From NCBI GenBank assembly GCA_965247435.1, contig OZ252019.1:5704001-5768000 (forward strand): a DNA stretch of 64,000 bases. The letters are read 5' to 3'. The notes beneath the pieces were generated by a model, which made no database searches, was not told where the DNA came from, and saw only the letters and a program-made list of their open reading frames with translations. Each line of letters starts with the position of its first letter. The first letter of the stretch is position 1. The stretch comes from Ilyomonas sp965247435 (GTDB lineage: Bacteria > Bacteroidota > Bacteroidia > Chitinophagales > Chitinophagaceae). Of the stretch, positions 33,304 through 43,143 are shown in pieces. The position numbers and the translations under genes were made by a program.

Positions 33304-34491
33304 CTAAACTCCGTATTTTAAGGTGGCGCCCAGCCACGCCATCATACCCGCGCCCGTTGCTATGGCCGACTCGTCAATGTTAAAATCGGGCGTGTGTACA
33401 TTGTGTATAATACCCGCGGCTTCGTTGCGCACACCAAGGCGGAAAAAGCAGCCCGGCACCTGCTGGGTATAATAGCCGAAATCCTCTGCGCCCATGCGCA
33501 GTTCTGTTTCCTCCACCGCTTCGCTGCCCAGATACTGTATGGCCAACTGCCATGCTTCTTCGGTAAGCTGCGGGTCGTTATCTACGGTTGGGTAGCCTAC
33601 ATCTATATGTATGTCGGCCTCCGCACCCATCGCTTCTACCAACCCTGTCGTTTGCTTTTTTATCAGCTCATGCGCTTTAAACCGCCAGGCTTCATTCATT
33701 GCCCGGAAAGTGCCCATCAGTTTTACCTCGCTGGGTATTACATTGGTCGTATGGCCGCCTTGTACCGAACAGATGGATAGAACAGAAGGAGAGGTTGGAT
33801 TGTTGTTGCGGCTGATAATCTGCTGCAGGCTTACAATGAGCTGCGATGCAATCAGGATGGTATCTGCCGTGAGGTGTGGCGCTGCGGCATGGCCGCCTTT
33901 GCTTTTAACGGTGATAAATATCTCATCGGCGCTGGCCATTACCCTGCCTTTGCGAAAGCTTAATTTACCCGCCTGCAGGCCGGGATGTACATGCATACCT
34001 ACAATACCCTGCGGGACAGGGTTGGTAAGCACGCCTTCTTTTATCATAATGCTGGCACCGCCGGGGTTGCGTTCCTCGCCAGGCTGAAAAATTAATTTTA
34101 CTGTACCCTGCAGATCCTGCCGGATGTTTTGTAAAATGCGGGCGGCGCCCAGCAGGCAGGTCGTATGCACGTCATGGCCGCAGGCATGCATAATGCCATC
34201 TTTCACCGATTTGTAGGGCACATCGTTCCGTTCGTTTATAGGCAGCGCATCCATATCTGCACGCAGTGCAATAACACGGCTGTCTGGCTCCTTGCCTTGT
34301 ATCAACGCTACTACACCCGTGGTGGCCATTGCCGTAAAAGGAATGCCCCAGCTTTGCAATTTTTGTTTTATAAAAGCGGCCGTTTCAAATTCCTGGTAGC
34401 TGAGTTCCGGGTGTGCATGCAGGTAGTGGCGAATGGCCATTCCTTCCTCCTCAAACTGCTGCGCCAACAATTGTATTGTATCCTTCAGCAT
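33304..34491 (-). CDS. M20 family amidohydrolase (N-acyl-amino-acid/hippurate hydrolase type)
   Basis: The protein has 395 residues and is probably a cytosolic dinuclear zinc or manganese hydrolase. The metal-binding MHACGHDVH motif follows ALRADMDALPI, and the downstream FQPGEE, GMHVHPG and MGAEDFGYY motifs mark the M20D amidohydrolase subgroup (IAA-amino-acid, hippurate and N-acetyl-diaminopimelate hydrolases). The acyl substrate is not predictable. It lies between the receiver protein and the SPOR-domain gene on the same strand. Confidence 0.93.
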   Translation of the reverse strand: MLKDTIQLLAQQFEEEGMAIRHYLHAHPELSYQEFETAAFIKQKLQSWGIPFTAMATTGVVALIQGKEPDSRVIALRADMDALPINERNDVPYKSVKDGIMHACGHDVHTTCLLGAARILQNIRQDLQGTVKLIFQPGEERNPGGASIMIKEGVLTNPVPQGIVGMHVHPGLQAGKLSFRKGRVMASADEIFITVKSKGGHAAAPHLTADTILIASQLIVSLQQIISRNNNPTSPSVLSICSVQGGHTTNVIPSEVKLMGTFRAMNEAWRFKAHELIKKQTTGLVEAMGAEADIHIDVGYPTVDNDPQLTEEAWQLAIQYLGSEAVEETELRMGAEDFGYYTQQVPGCFFRLGVRNEAAGIIHNVHTPDFNIDESAIATGAGMMAWLGATLKYGV

Positions 34492-34602
34492 ACTGCTGTC
34501 CTTGTTTAAAAAAATAAAATGCTATAATTGAAAATTACTGCAGGCGCATTGATGTTATCATCCGCTGCAGTTAAAAGCTGCTGTGTTTCTACGAGTATCC
34601 GT

Positions 34603-35031
34603 TTATGGGTTGCCTGTATCTTCTTCCTTGGGCGGTGTATATTCCACATCATCCTGTATGATGTAAACGCCTTGCGGATAAAGCGAAGACAATAAATTTT
34701 TATACCGTAAAGCTTCTGTACGGTCGGTAAAATTACCAAAGCGTACTTTAAAGTAAGGCGATTGATAAGATGTATAAGCTTTTTGCTCCGGAAAGCGCTG
34801 CAGCAGCTCCGACTTTACCTGGTAAGCCTGTTCGCGGTTTTGCGTACTCAATACCTGCAGCCGGTAACCATGTACCAAACCGGTACTGGTAAACCTCGCC
34901 GCCATCTTATTAAGGCTGGCCTGCCTGGCGTTCAGCAGATCGAGCCGCCCGTCTTTGCGCACAATAATACTATCCTGCGAAAAGGCCTGCAGTAATATAC
35001 AACAACAGATACAGCTTAAAAAACATTTCAT
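34603..35031 (-). CDS. SPOR domain protein, exported
   Basis: 142 residues from the ATG at 35031, which opens a signal peptide (CFLSCICCCILLQAFSQ). The frame extends to 35154 without signal character. The C-terminal 75 residues form a SPOR-like peptidoglycan-binding domain: YRLQVLSTQNREQAYQVKSE, then YFKVRFGNFTDRTEALRYK and YPQGVYIIQDD. It probably localises to septal or denuded peptidoglycan in the periplasm. Downstream of deoC on the same strand. Confidence 0.85.
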   Translation of the reverse strand: MKCFLSCICCCILLQAFSQDSIIVRKDGRLDLLNARQASLNKMAARFTSTGLVHGYRLQVLSTQNREQAYQVKSELLQRFPEQKAYTSYQSPYFKVRFGNFTDRTEALRYKNLLSSLYPQGVYIIQDDVEYTPPKEEDTGNP

Positions 35032-35159
35032 AATATCCTGTTTCAGCAATGCAATATTAAACCGCAATAATGGAATGAAAATGCAAATCCGTTGCTGGTA
35101 TTGCCTCGCTGCGGTAAAAAAGACCGTATTGTGCTTGCCGGTATAACCTTGCAACAGCT

Positions 35160-35831
35160 TTAGTATTCACCTGCTGCAGCCGGCGCGCCCTGTACAATAG
35201 CTACGCTGGCACTGCAGCCAAGCCGCGTAGCGCCGGCATCAATTAATTGCTTTGCAAACGCATAGGTGCGTATGCCGCCGGACGCTTTTATCTGTACATG
35301 CGCAGGCAGGTTTTGCCGCATTTGTTGTACGGCTGCTATCGTAGCTCCTGCCTCAGCATAGCCGGTAGAAGTTTTTAAATAATCAATGCCCGCGGCGCCA
35401 TACAGTTCGCAGCATTTGGCTATCTCACTGGCAGTTAATACGCCGCTTTCTATAATAATTTTTACTGTTTTATTTTGGCCTTTTGCTACCGGCATAATGT
35501 GATTGATTTCGTTAGCCAGGAAAATCCAGTCGCCATTTTTTAAAGCAATGAGATTGATCACCATATCCAGTTCATCTGCGCCATCTACCATGGCCAAAAG
35601 TATTTCTGCAATTTTAGCTTCAATAGCCGAATAGCCAAACGGAAACCCGATCACGGTGGCGGTTTTTACAGCGGTGCCCGCCGTGAAAATTTTGGCTTGT
35701 TGTATAAACGGCGGCGGTACACATACGGCGGCAAAGCCATACTGCACGGCTTCGCTGCAAAGCTTTGCTATATCAGCCATCGTGGTGGTGGGCTTAAGAA
35801 TCGTATGGTCTATATACTGGTGTAGCTGCAT
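35160..35831 (-). CDS. deoC: Deoxyribose-phosphate aldolase
   Basis: It cleaves 2-deoxyribose-5-phosphate to acetaldehyde and glyceraldehyde-3-phosphate in deoxynucleoside breakdown. The 223 residues are standard for the short bacterial form. The Schiff-base lysine is K153 in YLKTSTGY. The DELDMVIN segment (about 86-93) and KASGGIRT supply the other catalytic Asp and Lys. No other deo genes are adjacent. Confidence 0.95.
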   Translation of the reverse strand: MQLHQYIDHTILKPTTTMADIAKLCSEAVQYGFAAVCVPPPFIQQAKIFTAGTAVKTATVIGFPFGYSAIEAKIAEILLAMVDGADELDMVINLIALKNGDWIFLANEINHIMPVAKGQNKTVKIIIESGVLTASEIAKCCELYGAAGIDYLKTSTGYAEAGATIAAVQQMRQNLPAHVQIKASGGIRTYAFAKQLIDAGATRLGCSASVAIVQGAPAAAGEY

Positions 35832-35894
35832 GGTGTTTTATAAAAGGACTGCAAAAGTATTTAACAGGGATGATTACTAAGAAGCCTGCGTTCA

Positions 35895-38615
35895 TTACGC
35901 GGGGCTCACTTCTTTGTGCAAAGGCAGGCTGAACCAGAAAGTTGAGCCCTGGCCTTCGTAACTGTCGGCCCAGATTTCTCCGCCCTGCTGGCGTATTATT
36001 TCCGAAGAAATAAACAGGCCAAGACCGAGTCCCGGATACGTGCCATGCGAACTGTTGTTAATGCGGAAATATTTGTCAAATACATTTATCAGGTTATCGG
36101 AAGAAATGCCGGTGCCGAAATCCTGCACCGAGCATAACACAAAATTATTCTTTTCCTGCGTATTTATAATAATATCCGTATTGCAGGGCGCATATTTAAC
36201 GGCGTTGGCAAGCAGGTTGGTAATTACCTGGGCAGTACGTGCCGCATCGCCCAGGATAAAATAAGCCTGGTTATTTTGCTTAACAACCTGGTGGGTAATT
36301 CCGGTTATAGCGAGGTCTTCCAGCACGCTGTCAATAACGCTGTTAAGGTCAAAAACCTGGTGCTCCACCTGCAGTCTGCCACTGTCTATACGCGCCGTAT
36401 CCAGCAAATCCTTAATAAGCGTGCTCAACTTGTTTATCTGGCTGTCCATCCTGGAAAGCATGTGTACAGCTCTATGATCGTTAGCTGCTTCAAAATTTTG
36501 CTGCAGCATCTGCGTATATACTTTAAGGGTAGTAACAGGTGTTTTCAGTTCATGACTTACGATGCCCATAAAGGCATCTTTATGCTGCTCCAGTTGCTTA
36601 CGCCTTGTAATGTCTTCCACCGTACCTATCATGCGTAGTGGTTTATGAGAGCCGCTGAAATAAATTTTACCTCTTGTTGTAATCCAGCGTATAGAATTAT
36701 CCGGTGCTAATACTCTTACTTCGTAGCTGTAATTGCCACTCTCGTGTGCCTGCCGGAAGGCATTATCTATAACCGGCAAATCTCCGGGGTATATAGTTCT
36801 CAGCACTTCTGTTCGCGATACTGCTGTTGCTTCTTTATACCCTAATCCTAAAATCTCGAACAGGCGGGGCGAGCCAATGGTGACAAGGTTTTGCAAATCC
36901 ATGTCAAAGGTGGCCAGGCCTGTAGCTTCTGCAGCCAGGCGCAACCGCTCCTCGGCATCTTTCAGCTTTTCTTCTGTTAGCTTGCGCTCATGTATATCGG
37001 TAAGTGTGCCTATATAGCCTTCTACTTCTCCCTGTTCATTCAGGCGTGGCGTTACTGCTTTTTCAAACCAGCGGTAAGCACCATCTTTTCTTCGCAGTTG
37101 CAATTCCACCTTAAGGCTGGTCTTGTTTTTTACAGCGCTGAAAAATGTTTGCTGCACTTCCGGGCGGCTATTAATATCCACATAATTAAACCAGCTAAAA
37201 CCCTGGGCATCTTCGAGGTTGGCGCCGGTATATTCAAACCATTGCCGGTTTTTGTAAGTGCAGTAACCATCGCTTTTCCACAAAAAAATAATAACCAGCA
37301 CATTATCCGCCATTTTACGAAAATAAAGTTCGTTCTCCTCTATCTGCTTCCGTGCTTTTACCTGGGCAGTAATATCGTTAATCGTAATGATGATCCCGTC
37401 TGGCCTGCCATCGGCATCCAGCATAGGCGTGTATTGCAACTGCACGTATTTCTCCATCATTTCACCGGCGGTGCTTTTTATATAAGCAACAGCTTCATCC
37501 TGCCCGTAAGTTTTGCCGGTTTTATATACCTGCTTCAGCAACGCCGGAAAAGGTTGTCCTTCCAGCTCGGGAAAAACATCCATTAATTTTTTACCGCTTA
37601 CTTCGGCAGCGGTGCGGTCCCATATCTTCAGCAGCGCATCATTCGCCATGTCTATCCGCCACGACTCGCCGCGCAGTATGCCCATGGCCACCGGCGACTG
37701 CATTACCAGGTTGCGAAACTGTCGCTCGCTCTCTTTAATGGCTTTGGTAGATTTAATAATATCACTTATATCGTTGAGTATAATCATTACACCATCTATT
37801 TCATTATCAGCATTGCGGAGCGGCTGGTAAACGAAGTTGGAATAACGATATTCTTTTCTGCCATGACTTGTAAAACTGAGTGAATGCTCCCGTTCGTGGT
37901 GAGGCTTCCCGGTATCAAGCACCTTGTTAAGCAGTTCTTCCAGGCCTTGTCCTTTCAATTCGGGCAATGCCTCAAAAAAAGGTCTGCCAATAAGTTGTTC
38001 GCTGGTACGGTCAACCCTGTATAGATAATGCGTATTGGCAAACTCAAAAACGAAATTGCGGCCGCGGTAAATAGCAACGCTTACAGGTGCGTGCACAATC
38101 ATGTCTCTGAACTGCTGCTCGCTTTTTTGCAATTGCAGTTTGGTAGTAACGAGGCTGGTTATATCAAAACCTATAACAAAAAGGCCGGTAATACTGCCAT
38201 CCGGCGCTCTCAGCGGTTGGTATTCCACATTATAATAGCCGGTTTCAGACCTGCCTTTTTTGGTAATCTTAATAGGCAAAGCTGTGGAATAAAAAGGCTT
38301 CCCGGTAGTATATACGTCCTCTAAAATTTTAAGATGATCCGGATCTTTGAAGTCTGGCATTACCTCCAGCAAAGGCCGGCCAATTACTTCCCGGGTTTGG
38401 CCCCAGATCATCAGGTTTATATCGTTGGTAGATTCTATAATGTAGGCAGGCCCTCTTAAAATAAGAATGGCAACAGGAAGCTGCGTAAATATCTGCTGGT
38501 GCTGGCCGGCACTTATATCCTCCTCATCAAAATTTCGGGAGATCAGGTTAAACGAGCGGAAGGTATCGCCGGCATCATTCCCACATGAAACTGCATCACT
38601 CTCTTCAATAAACAT
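35895..38615 (-). CDS. Multi-PAS sensor histidine kinase
   Basis: The protein has 906 residues. Five successive PAS/PAC units span about residues 40-670 (three closely related PAS units with NDI-type ends, then two PAS-PAC pairs ending DIHERK and DITRRK). A HisKA domain follows with the phospho-accepting H688 in IVSHELKTP, and then an HATPase domain with N-box LLANAVKYAP, DFGTGIS and GLGLGLFIS. No transmembrane segment is visible, so it senses cytosolic signals such as redox state or small ligands. It is divergently transcribed from a second PAS kinase at 38941. Confidence 0.92.
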   Translation of the reverse strand: MFIEESDAVSCGNDAGDTFRSFNLISRNFDEEDISAGQHQQIFTQLPVAILILRGPAYIIESTNDINLMIWGQTREVIGRPLLEVMPDFKDPDHLKILEDVYTTGKPFYSTALPIKITKKGRSETGYYNVEYQPLRAPDGSITGLFVIGFDITSLVTTKLQLQKSEQQFRDMIVHAPVSVAIYRGRNFVFEFANTHYLYRVDRTSEQLIGRPFFEALPELKGQGLEELLNKVLDTGKPHHEREHSLSFTSHGRKEYRYSNFVYQPLRNADNEIDGVMIILNDISDIIKSTKAIKESERQFRNLVMQSPVAMGILRGESWRIDMANDALLKIWDRTAAEVSGKKLMDVFPELEGQPFPALLKQVYKTGKTYGQDEAVAYIKSTAGEMMEKYVQLQYTPMLDADGRPDGIIITINDITAQVKARKQIEENELYFRKMADNVLVIIFLWKSDGYCTYKNRQWFEYTGANLEDAQGFSWFNYVDINSRPEVQQTFFSAVKNKTSLKVELQLRRKDGAYRWFEKAVTPRLNEQGEVEGYIGTLTDIHERKLTEEKLKDAEERLRLAAEATGLATFDMDLQNLVTIGSPRLFEILGLGYKEATAVSRTEVLRTIYPGDLPVIDNAFRQAHESGNYSYEVRVLAPDNSIRWITTRGKIYFSGSHKPLRMIGTVEDITRRKQLEQHKDAFMGIVSHELKTPVTTLKVYTQMLQQNFEAANDHRAVHMLSRMDSQINKLSTLIKDLLDTARIDSGRLQVEHQVFDLNSVIDSVLEDLAITGITHQVVKQNNQAYFILGDAARTAQVITNLLANAVKYAPCNTDIIINTQEKNNFVLCSVQDFGTGISSDNLINVFDKYFRINNSSHGTYPGLGLGLFISSEIIRQQGGEIWADSYEGQGSTFWFSLPLHKEVSPA

Positions 38616-38940
38616 TAATTCTCAGGTTTAAGCTGCGTACGTTTAAGATATTCGGATTCAAGCGCATTGAATTCGGTACTAATATAGTCGTTTCCCCCGT
38701 CTGATGCACATTAATTTAACAAAATGCGAATATTTTAAGGCGTTGCAGGATCAGCAGCGGCACGCATTGCGGATGCTGGTTTTTCACTGGCCTAACGCGC
38801 AGAAAGCACACCGCGCAACGGGTTAATAATCTTTTAATTATAAACCATTTTTATTTAATTCTTTTTATAGATAAAGGATATATACATTGAATACTATTGC
38901 ATCTTCAAATTAAAGGTCACCATAATAAATCTGTCAGACC
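38616..38940. other. Divergent promoter region between two kinases
   Basis: 325 bases, AT-rich in the right half, without a gene. It should hold both kinase promoters. I do not see a convincing TAnnTTTG box or operator. Confidence 0.5.
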
Positions 38941-40845
38941 ATGCCGGGTCCTTGCACAAATGATATCAGTCAATATCTTTCCTACAGTGAAGAACTGCTC
39001 GATAGTATAAACGATGCACTGATAGCTTCTGATAAATATTTTATCATCACCAACTGGAACAAAGCCGCCGAGCGCATTTACGGCATCCGGGCAAAAGATG
39101 CAATCGGCCGCACACGGGCCGAACTGTTGCAGTACGAATACATGGATTCCAGCAGTCAAGAATTGTTGAAAGAGCTTAAAAATTTTAATAAATGGAAAGG
39201 CATTTTAAAGTTTACGAAGAAGGATGGCACTGCTATTTATCTTCAGTCGTCGGCAAGCGTGGTAAAGGACCAGTGGGGGGAGATTGCCGGGTATGTAGCT
39301 GTTAACAGGGATATAACACACCAGTACGCAGCGGAGCAATCCTTGCAAAATTTTACTGCGGTTCTGTCTTTTCTGGAAGAAAGCTTTTTGATAGTTGACA
39401 GAAGCCGGAAGGTTGTTTTCTTGAGTCCTAAGAAGAATGTACAGGCCTTTCACCAGTCCGATTATAAAGTTGGCGACCCTGCTATGAAATACATACCGGA
39501 AAACCAGCAGGAAGAAGTATCTGAAAACTACAATAAAGCTTTCTCCGGCGAAACCATTACGCACGAAGCCGCATCTGATGGGGAAGAGGCGTTTAGAATT
39601 TATCTGAACATAACGTATATGCCTGTAAAAAATAATTATGGCAATGTAACCCATGTCGCCATAATTATTAAAGACCTTACCGAAGAAAAGCGGGCGGCTT
39701 TTTTTGAGCAGAAGAAAAAAGAAGCGGAAGAAAATTTGTATCAGAGCAGGCGCCTGTTTGAAGATTTTATGGAGAATTGTCCCTTGCCAGCCTGGATTAC
39801 AGATGAGGATGGTATCATGAGGTATATGAATCCCAATTATATAAAAGAAATTTTTTTTACGAAGGAAGCATTGGGAAAAAATATTAAAGATCTGTTTCCT
39901 AAAACGATAGCAGACGACTATTACACCAATAACGCAAGTGTACTTAAAAATAATAAAGCTATAAGCGTTGTGGAGCAAGCCGCTAAAGCAGACGGGAGCA
40001 GCACTACTTATTTGGTTTCCAAATTTCCGCTTCAGTACGAGCAGAAAAGAATGGTTGCGGGCTGGGCAGTTGATATAACCGAGCAAGTGAAAGCGCAGCA
40101 ACTGCTGGAAGAATCAAATCAGTATAAAGACAAGCTGTTATCGGTAATTGCACACGATTTGCGCTCACCGCTTACGCTGATCAGCTCGCTGGCACAACTG
40201 GTAGCCGGAGATGCGGAAGCCTGGTCTAAAGAAGAATTACTGGATTTTTTTAATACAGTTAAAACAAGCAATGATAAAGCCCTGAACCTCCTGAAAGAAC
40301 TGCAGCTTTGGGGGCAAAGCCGGCAAAACCGCATAAATCGCCAGCCGCAGCAGATAGACGTATCTGCGGTCATTTATACTTCTATTGAGTTTTTGCAGGA
40401 AAAACTGGAAGAAAAAAATATTACCGTACACTACAACCTGCATCCGCAGGCCGTTGCGTATGCAGACATGGATATGGTAAAAACAGTCATCAGGAATGTT
40501 GTTTCCAATGCCATTAAATTTTCGCCGGTACAGTCGGCTATTACAATAAATACAAGCATTGCCGGCAATGACATAAGCATCAGCATTGCAGATGAAGGAG
40601 CCGGTATAAAAGAAGAGATAAAAAACCGAATTTTGCAAGGTACCAATGCTACCAGTTGCTATGGTACGATTGGCGAAAAAGGTACCGGCCTGGGATTGAG
40701 TATCTGTAAAGATTTTATAGAGGCTAATAAAGGCATAATGACCATCAGCAACAACGAAACGAAAGGCATGGTATTCGCTTTTTCCCTGCCGGAGTTTATT
40801 CCCGGTTTCAATTTATCTTCTCTTAATACTTATCATTTGTACTAA
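38941..40845 (+). CDS. PAS sensor histidine kinase
   Basis: The protein has 634 residues. Three PAS units (about 12-135, 140-260 and 270-385, the first two with typical PAC ends such as VNRDIT and IIKDLTEEK) precede HisKA, with H405 in VIAHDLRSP. The HATPase domain has NVVSNAIKFSP, DEGAGI and GEKGTGLGLSI. No membrane segment is present. No regulator gene is directly adjacent; murF follows after 139 bp. Confidence 0.92.
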   Translation: MPGPCTNDISQYLSYSEELLDSINDALIASDKYFIITNWNKAAERIYGIRAKDAIGRTRAELLQYEYMDSSSQELLKELKNFNKWKGILKFTKKDGTAIYLQSSASVVKDQWGEIAGYVAVNRDITHQYAAEQSLQNFTAVLSFLEESFLIVDRSRKVVFLSPKKNVQAFHQSDYKVGDPAMKYIPENQQEEVSENYNKAFSGETITHEAASDGEEAFRIYLNITYMPVKNNYGNVTHVAIIIKDLTEEKRAAFFEQKKKEAEENLYQSRRLFEDFMENCPLPAWITDEDGIMRYMNPNYIKEIFFTKEALGKNIKDLFPKTIADDYYTNNASVLKNNKAISVVEQAAKADGSSTTYLVSKFPLQYEQKRMVAGWAVDITEQVKAQQLLEESNQYKDKLLSVIAHDLRSPLTLISSLAQLVAGDAEAWSKEELLDFFNTVKTSNDKALNLLKELQLWGQSRQNRINRQPQQIDVSAVIYTSIEFLQEKLEEKNITVHYNLHPQAVAYADMDMVKTVIRNVVSNAIKFSPVQSAITINTSIAGNDISISIADEGAGIKEEIKNRILQGTNATSCYGTIGEKGTGLGLSICKDFIEANKGIMTISNNETKGMVFAFSLPEFIPGFNLSSLNTYHLY

Positions 40846-40984
40846 GAAAAAATTGCAATGCATCAGATCTGTCGGGCAAGCTTATAACAGAGCAATCTGC
40901 ATTATAAATACATCGCACTTCTGTAAAACGTTTGCCGCTTTGGTGATGCCTGCACGCAACTTTATTATCTTGCAGCTTCACTAA

Positions 40985-42277
40985 ATGTTTGTTGCTTTGG
41001 TTACCATTAAAGAGCTATACGATATTTATACCCTGCACCCGCAGGTGCAGACTGATACGCGCAAGCTGCAACCCGGCGATTTGTTTTTTGCATTAAAAGG
41101 AGAAAATTTTAATGGTAACGCTTTTGCCTTGCAGGCGCTCCGGGCAGGTGCTGCGTATGCTGTGGCAGATGAGCCGGTAGATGCAGGTAATACGAGGCTG
41201 TTGCAGGTGCCGGACGTATTAACTGCCCTGCAGGAGCTGGCAAAATACCACCGCGAACAGTTCCACATCCCGTTTATCGCCATCACCGGCAGCAATGGCA
41301 AAACCACTACCAAAGAGTTGATACACGCAGTGCTGTCATCCCAATACACCACTTACACTACTGCAGGCAACTTTAACAACCATATCGGCATACCGCTCAC
41401 CTTGCTGAAAGTAAAAAAAGACGCGGAGATAGCGGTTATAGAAATGGGGGCCAATCACCTGCGGGAAATAGCCGGGTACTGCAACTATGCACAGCCTACG
41501 CATGGCATTATTACCAACGTGGGCAAAGCGCATCTCGAAGGCTTCGGCTCGGCCGAAGGTGTGCGTAAGGGCAAGGGCGAATTGTACGATTACCTGCGGC
41601 AACATGCCGGAAGCGCCTTTGCATTTGCCGATTATGACTACCTGCACAGCATGAGTGCCGGTATAATCAATACGCACTGGTATGGTACGAAGGAAGGAAC
41701 CGTATGTGGCTACGCAGCAAAAAACAATACCTTCTTAACCGTGCAATTCACAAAGGGCGTTTCTTTTACCCAAATAAAAACGCAGTTGGTAGGCGACTAC
41801 AACCTGCCCAATGTATTGTGTGCAGTGGCGGTAGCTACGTATTTTAATATTCCCGAAGAAAAAATAATCAAAGCTATCGAAAGCTATTCGCCTACCAACA
41901 GCCGCTCGCAATTGGTAGTGCAGAGCAGCAATACCATCATTTTGGATGCTTACAATGCCAACCCTTCCAGCATGAAGGCCGCTATAGAAAATTTTGCTTC
42001 GGTTGCAGGCAACAATAAAATCGTGTTGCTCGGCGGCATGGCAGAGTTGGGTGCAGACAGTGAGGAAGAGCACCGGCAACTGATACGCCTTCTCAATCAA
42101 TATGCCTTTCAGCAGGTAGTGCTGATAGGTGATTATTTTAAGAATATTCATCATTCCTATTTACACCTGCCCGATGCAGCGGCGGCAAGAGCATGGTGGC
42201 AGGAGCAGCAATTTACCAATGCATTAATACTGGTGAAAGGCTCGCGCAGTATGCAGATGGAAAGAGTGATTGCCTAA
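40985..42277 (+). CDS. murF: UDP-N-acetylmuramoyl-tripeptide--D-alanyl-D-alanine ligase
   Basis: It adds D-Ala-D-Ala to the peptidoglycan precursor in the cytosol. The 430 residues are normal. The N-terminal uridine-binding part contains VQTDTRKLQPGDLFFALKG, the ATP-binding P-loop TGSNGKTTT is at 101-109, EMGANHLREI follows, and the C-terminal part has LDAYNANPSSM and GGMAELG. It is away from the dcw cluster, next to a DUF983 gene. Confidence 0.95.
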   Translation: MFVALVTIKELYDIYTLHPQVQTDTRKLQPGDLFFALKGENFNGNAFALQALRAGAAYAVADEPVDAGNTRLLQVPDVLTALQELAKYHREQFHIPFIAITGSNGKTTTKELIHAVLSSQYTTYTTAGNFNNHIGIPLTLLKVKKDAEIAVIEMGANHLREIAGYCNYAQPTHGIITNVGKAHLEGFGSAEGVRKGKGELYDYLRQHAGSAFAFADYDYLHSMSAGIINTHWYGTKEGTVCGYAAKNNTFLTVQFTKGVSFTQIKTQLVGDYNLPNVLCAVAVATYFNIPEEKIIKAIESYSPTNSRSQLVVQSSNTIILDAYNANPSSMKAAIENFASVAGNNKIVLLGGMAELGADSEEEHRQLIRLLNQYAFQQVVLIGDYFKNIHHSYLHLPDAAAARAWWQEQQFTNALILVKGSRSMQMERVIA

Positions 42278-42307
42278 ACATTAATGAATTATTGCAGCGG
42301 TATGGGC

Positions 42308-42315
42308 TAACTTTG
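42308..42315 (+). promoter_or_regulatory. Possible -7 promoter box before the DUF983 gene
   Basis: TAACTTTG matches the TAnnTTTG -7 consensus and lies 20 bases before the preferred ATG. The -33 element is not evident at the expected spacing. Confidence 0.35.
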
Positions 42316-42334
42316 AGTTGTGAAAAACAGACCT

Positions 42335-42796
42335 ATGAGCAACGAACAAAAAGCCCCCAATTATTTTGTAAGCGTACTTGCCAACCGCTGCCCGCGCTGC
42401 CGGGAAGGCGATATTTTTAAAAGCCACAACGCCTATGCCTTAAAAGCGGGTCAGTACATTAAAATGTATGAACATTGCACTGTATGTGGCCAGCCTACAG
42501 AGCTGGAAGTCGGGTTTTACTACGGCACCAGCTATGTAAGCTATGCCCTGGCAGTAGCCTTTTCGGTGGCGGTGTTTGCAGCCTGGTGGGTATTGCTCGG
42601 TATTTCTATTTACGATAATAGTTTATTCTGGTACTTGGGTGTAAACTCGGTGCTGATGCTGGCACTACAGCCGGTATTTATGCGGCTTGCACGTTCGATG
42701 TGGCTTAGCTGGTTTGTGAAGTATGATAAAGACTGGAAATTCCACGATATAAAAAATCCTGAGCGGATTGTGAAAGAACACATGGGGAACTGGTAA
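42335..42796 (+). CDS. DUF983 family membrane protein
   Basis: 153 residues from the ATG at 42335; a GTG at 42320 would add five residues. The N-terminus holds two CxxC pairs (CPRC and CTVC) that can bind zinc, then two transmembrane segments (about residues 65-90 and 95-115) and a basic C-terminal tail with the WFVKYD segment usual for the family. The function is unknown. Members often sit near envelope or cytochrome-assembly genes. Confidence 0.88.
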   Translation: MSNEQKAPNYFVSVLANRCPRCREGDIFKSHNAYALKAGQYIKMYEHCTVCGQPTELEVGFYYGTSYVSYALAVAFSVAVFAAWWVLLGISIYDNSLFWYLGVNSVLMLALQPVFMRLARSMWLSWFVKYDKDWKFHDIKNPERIVKEHMGNW

Positions 42797-43143
42797 AATG
42801 TGAAGTATAGATTAGGAATATTTAATAAAGAATATTTAAGATTGATGAGTTTTTGTTCTGCTTGTATTAATAATCTTACCGGGTTGGTAAGCTATCTTCT
42901 TCAGAAGCCTGTTAGCCAGAGCCTAAAATTTATAAAACTGTTTTAGGATTAATTGCAGGCATCCGCATCTCCTATTAAGCAAAAAGGATTGTTCGTGCCA
43001 TTCTGGAGCTTTTGTATTTTTATTAAAGTAAGAAAAAAATAAACATGCTTCGTGTCTGTGCATTGCGATAGTTAATGATGGATTTAATGTGCATAACATC
43101 CCGAAAAACGTAACGGCCATCTTCCTAAATTTGAATCAGATTT
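42797..43143. other. Intergenic region upstream of dnaX
   Basis: About 350 bases without a gene. A TAAATTTG box at 43126-43133, 10 bases before the dnaX ATG, matches the Bacteroidota -7 consensus and could start a nearly leaderless message; no -33 element was seen. Confidence 0.4.
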
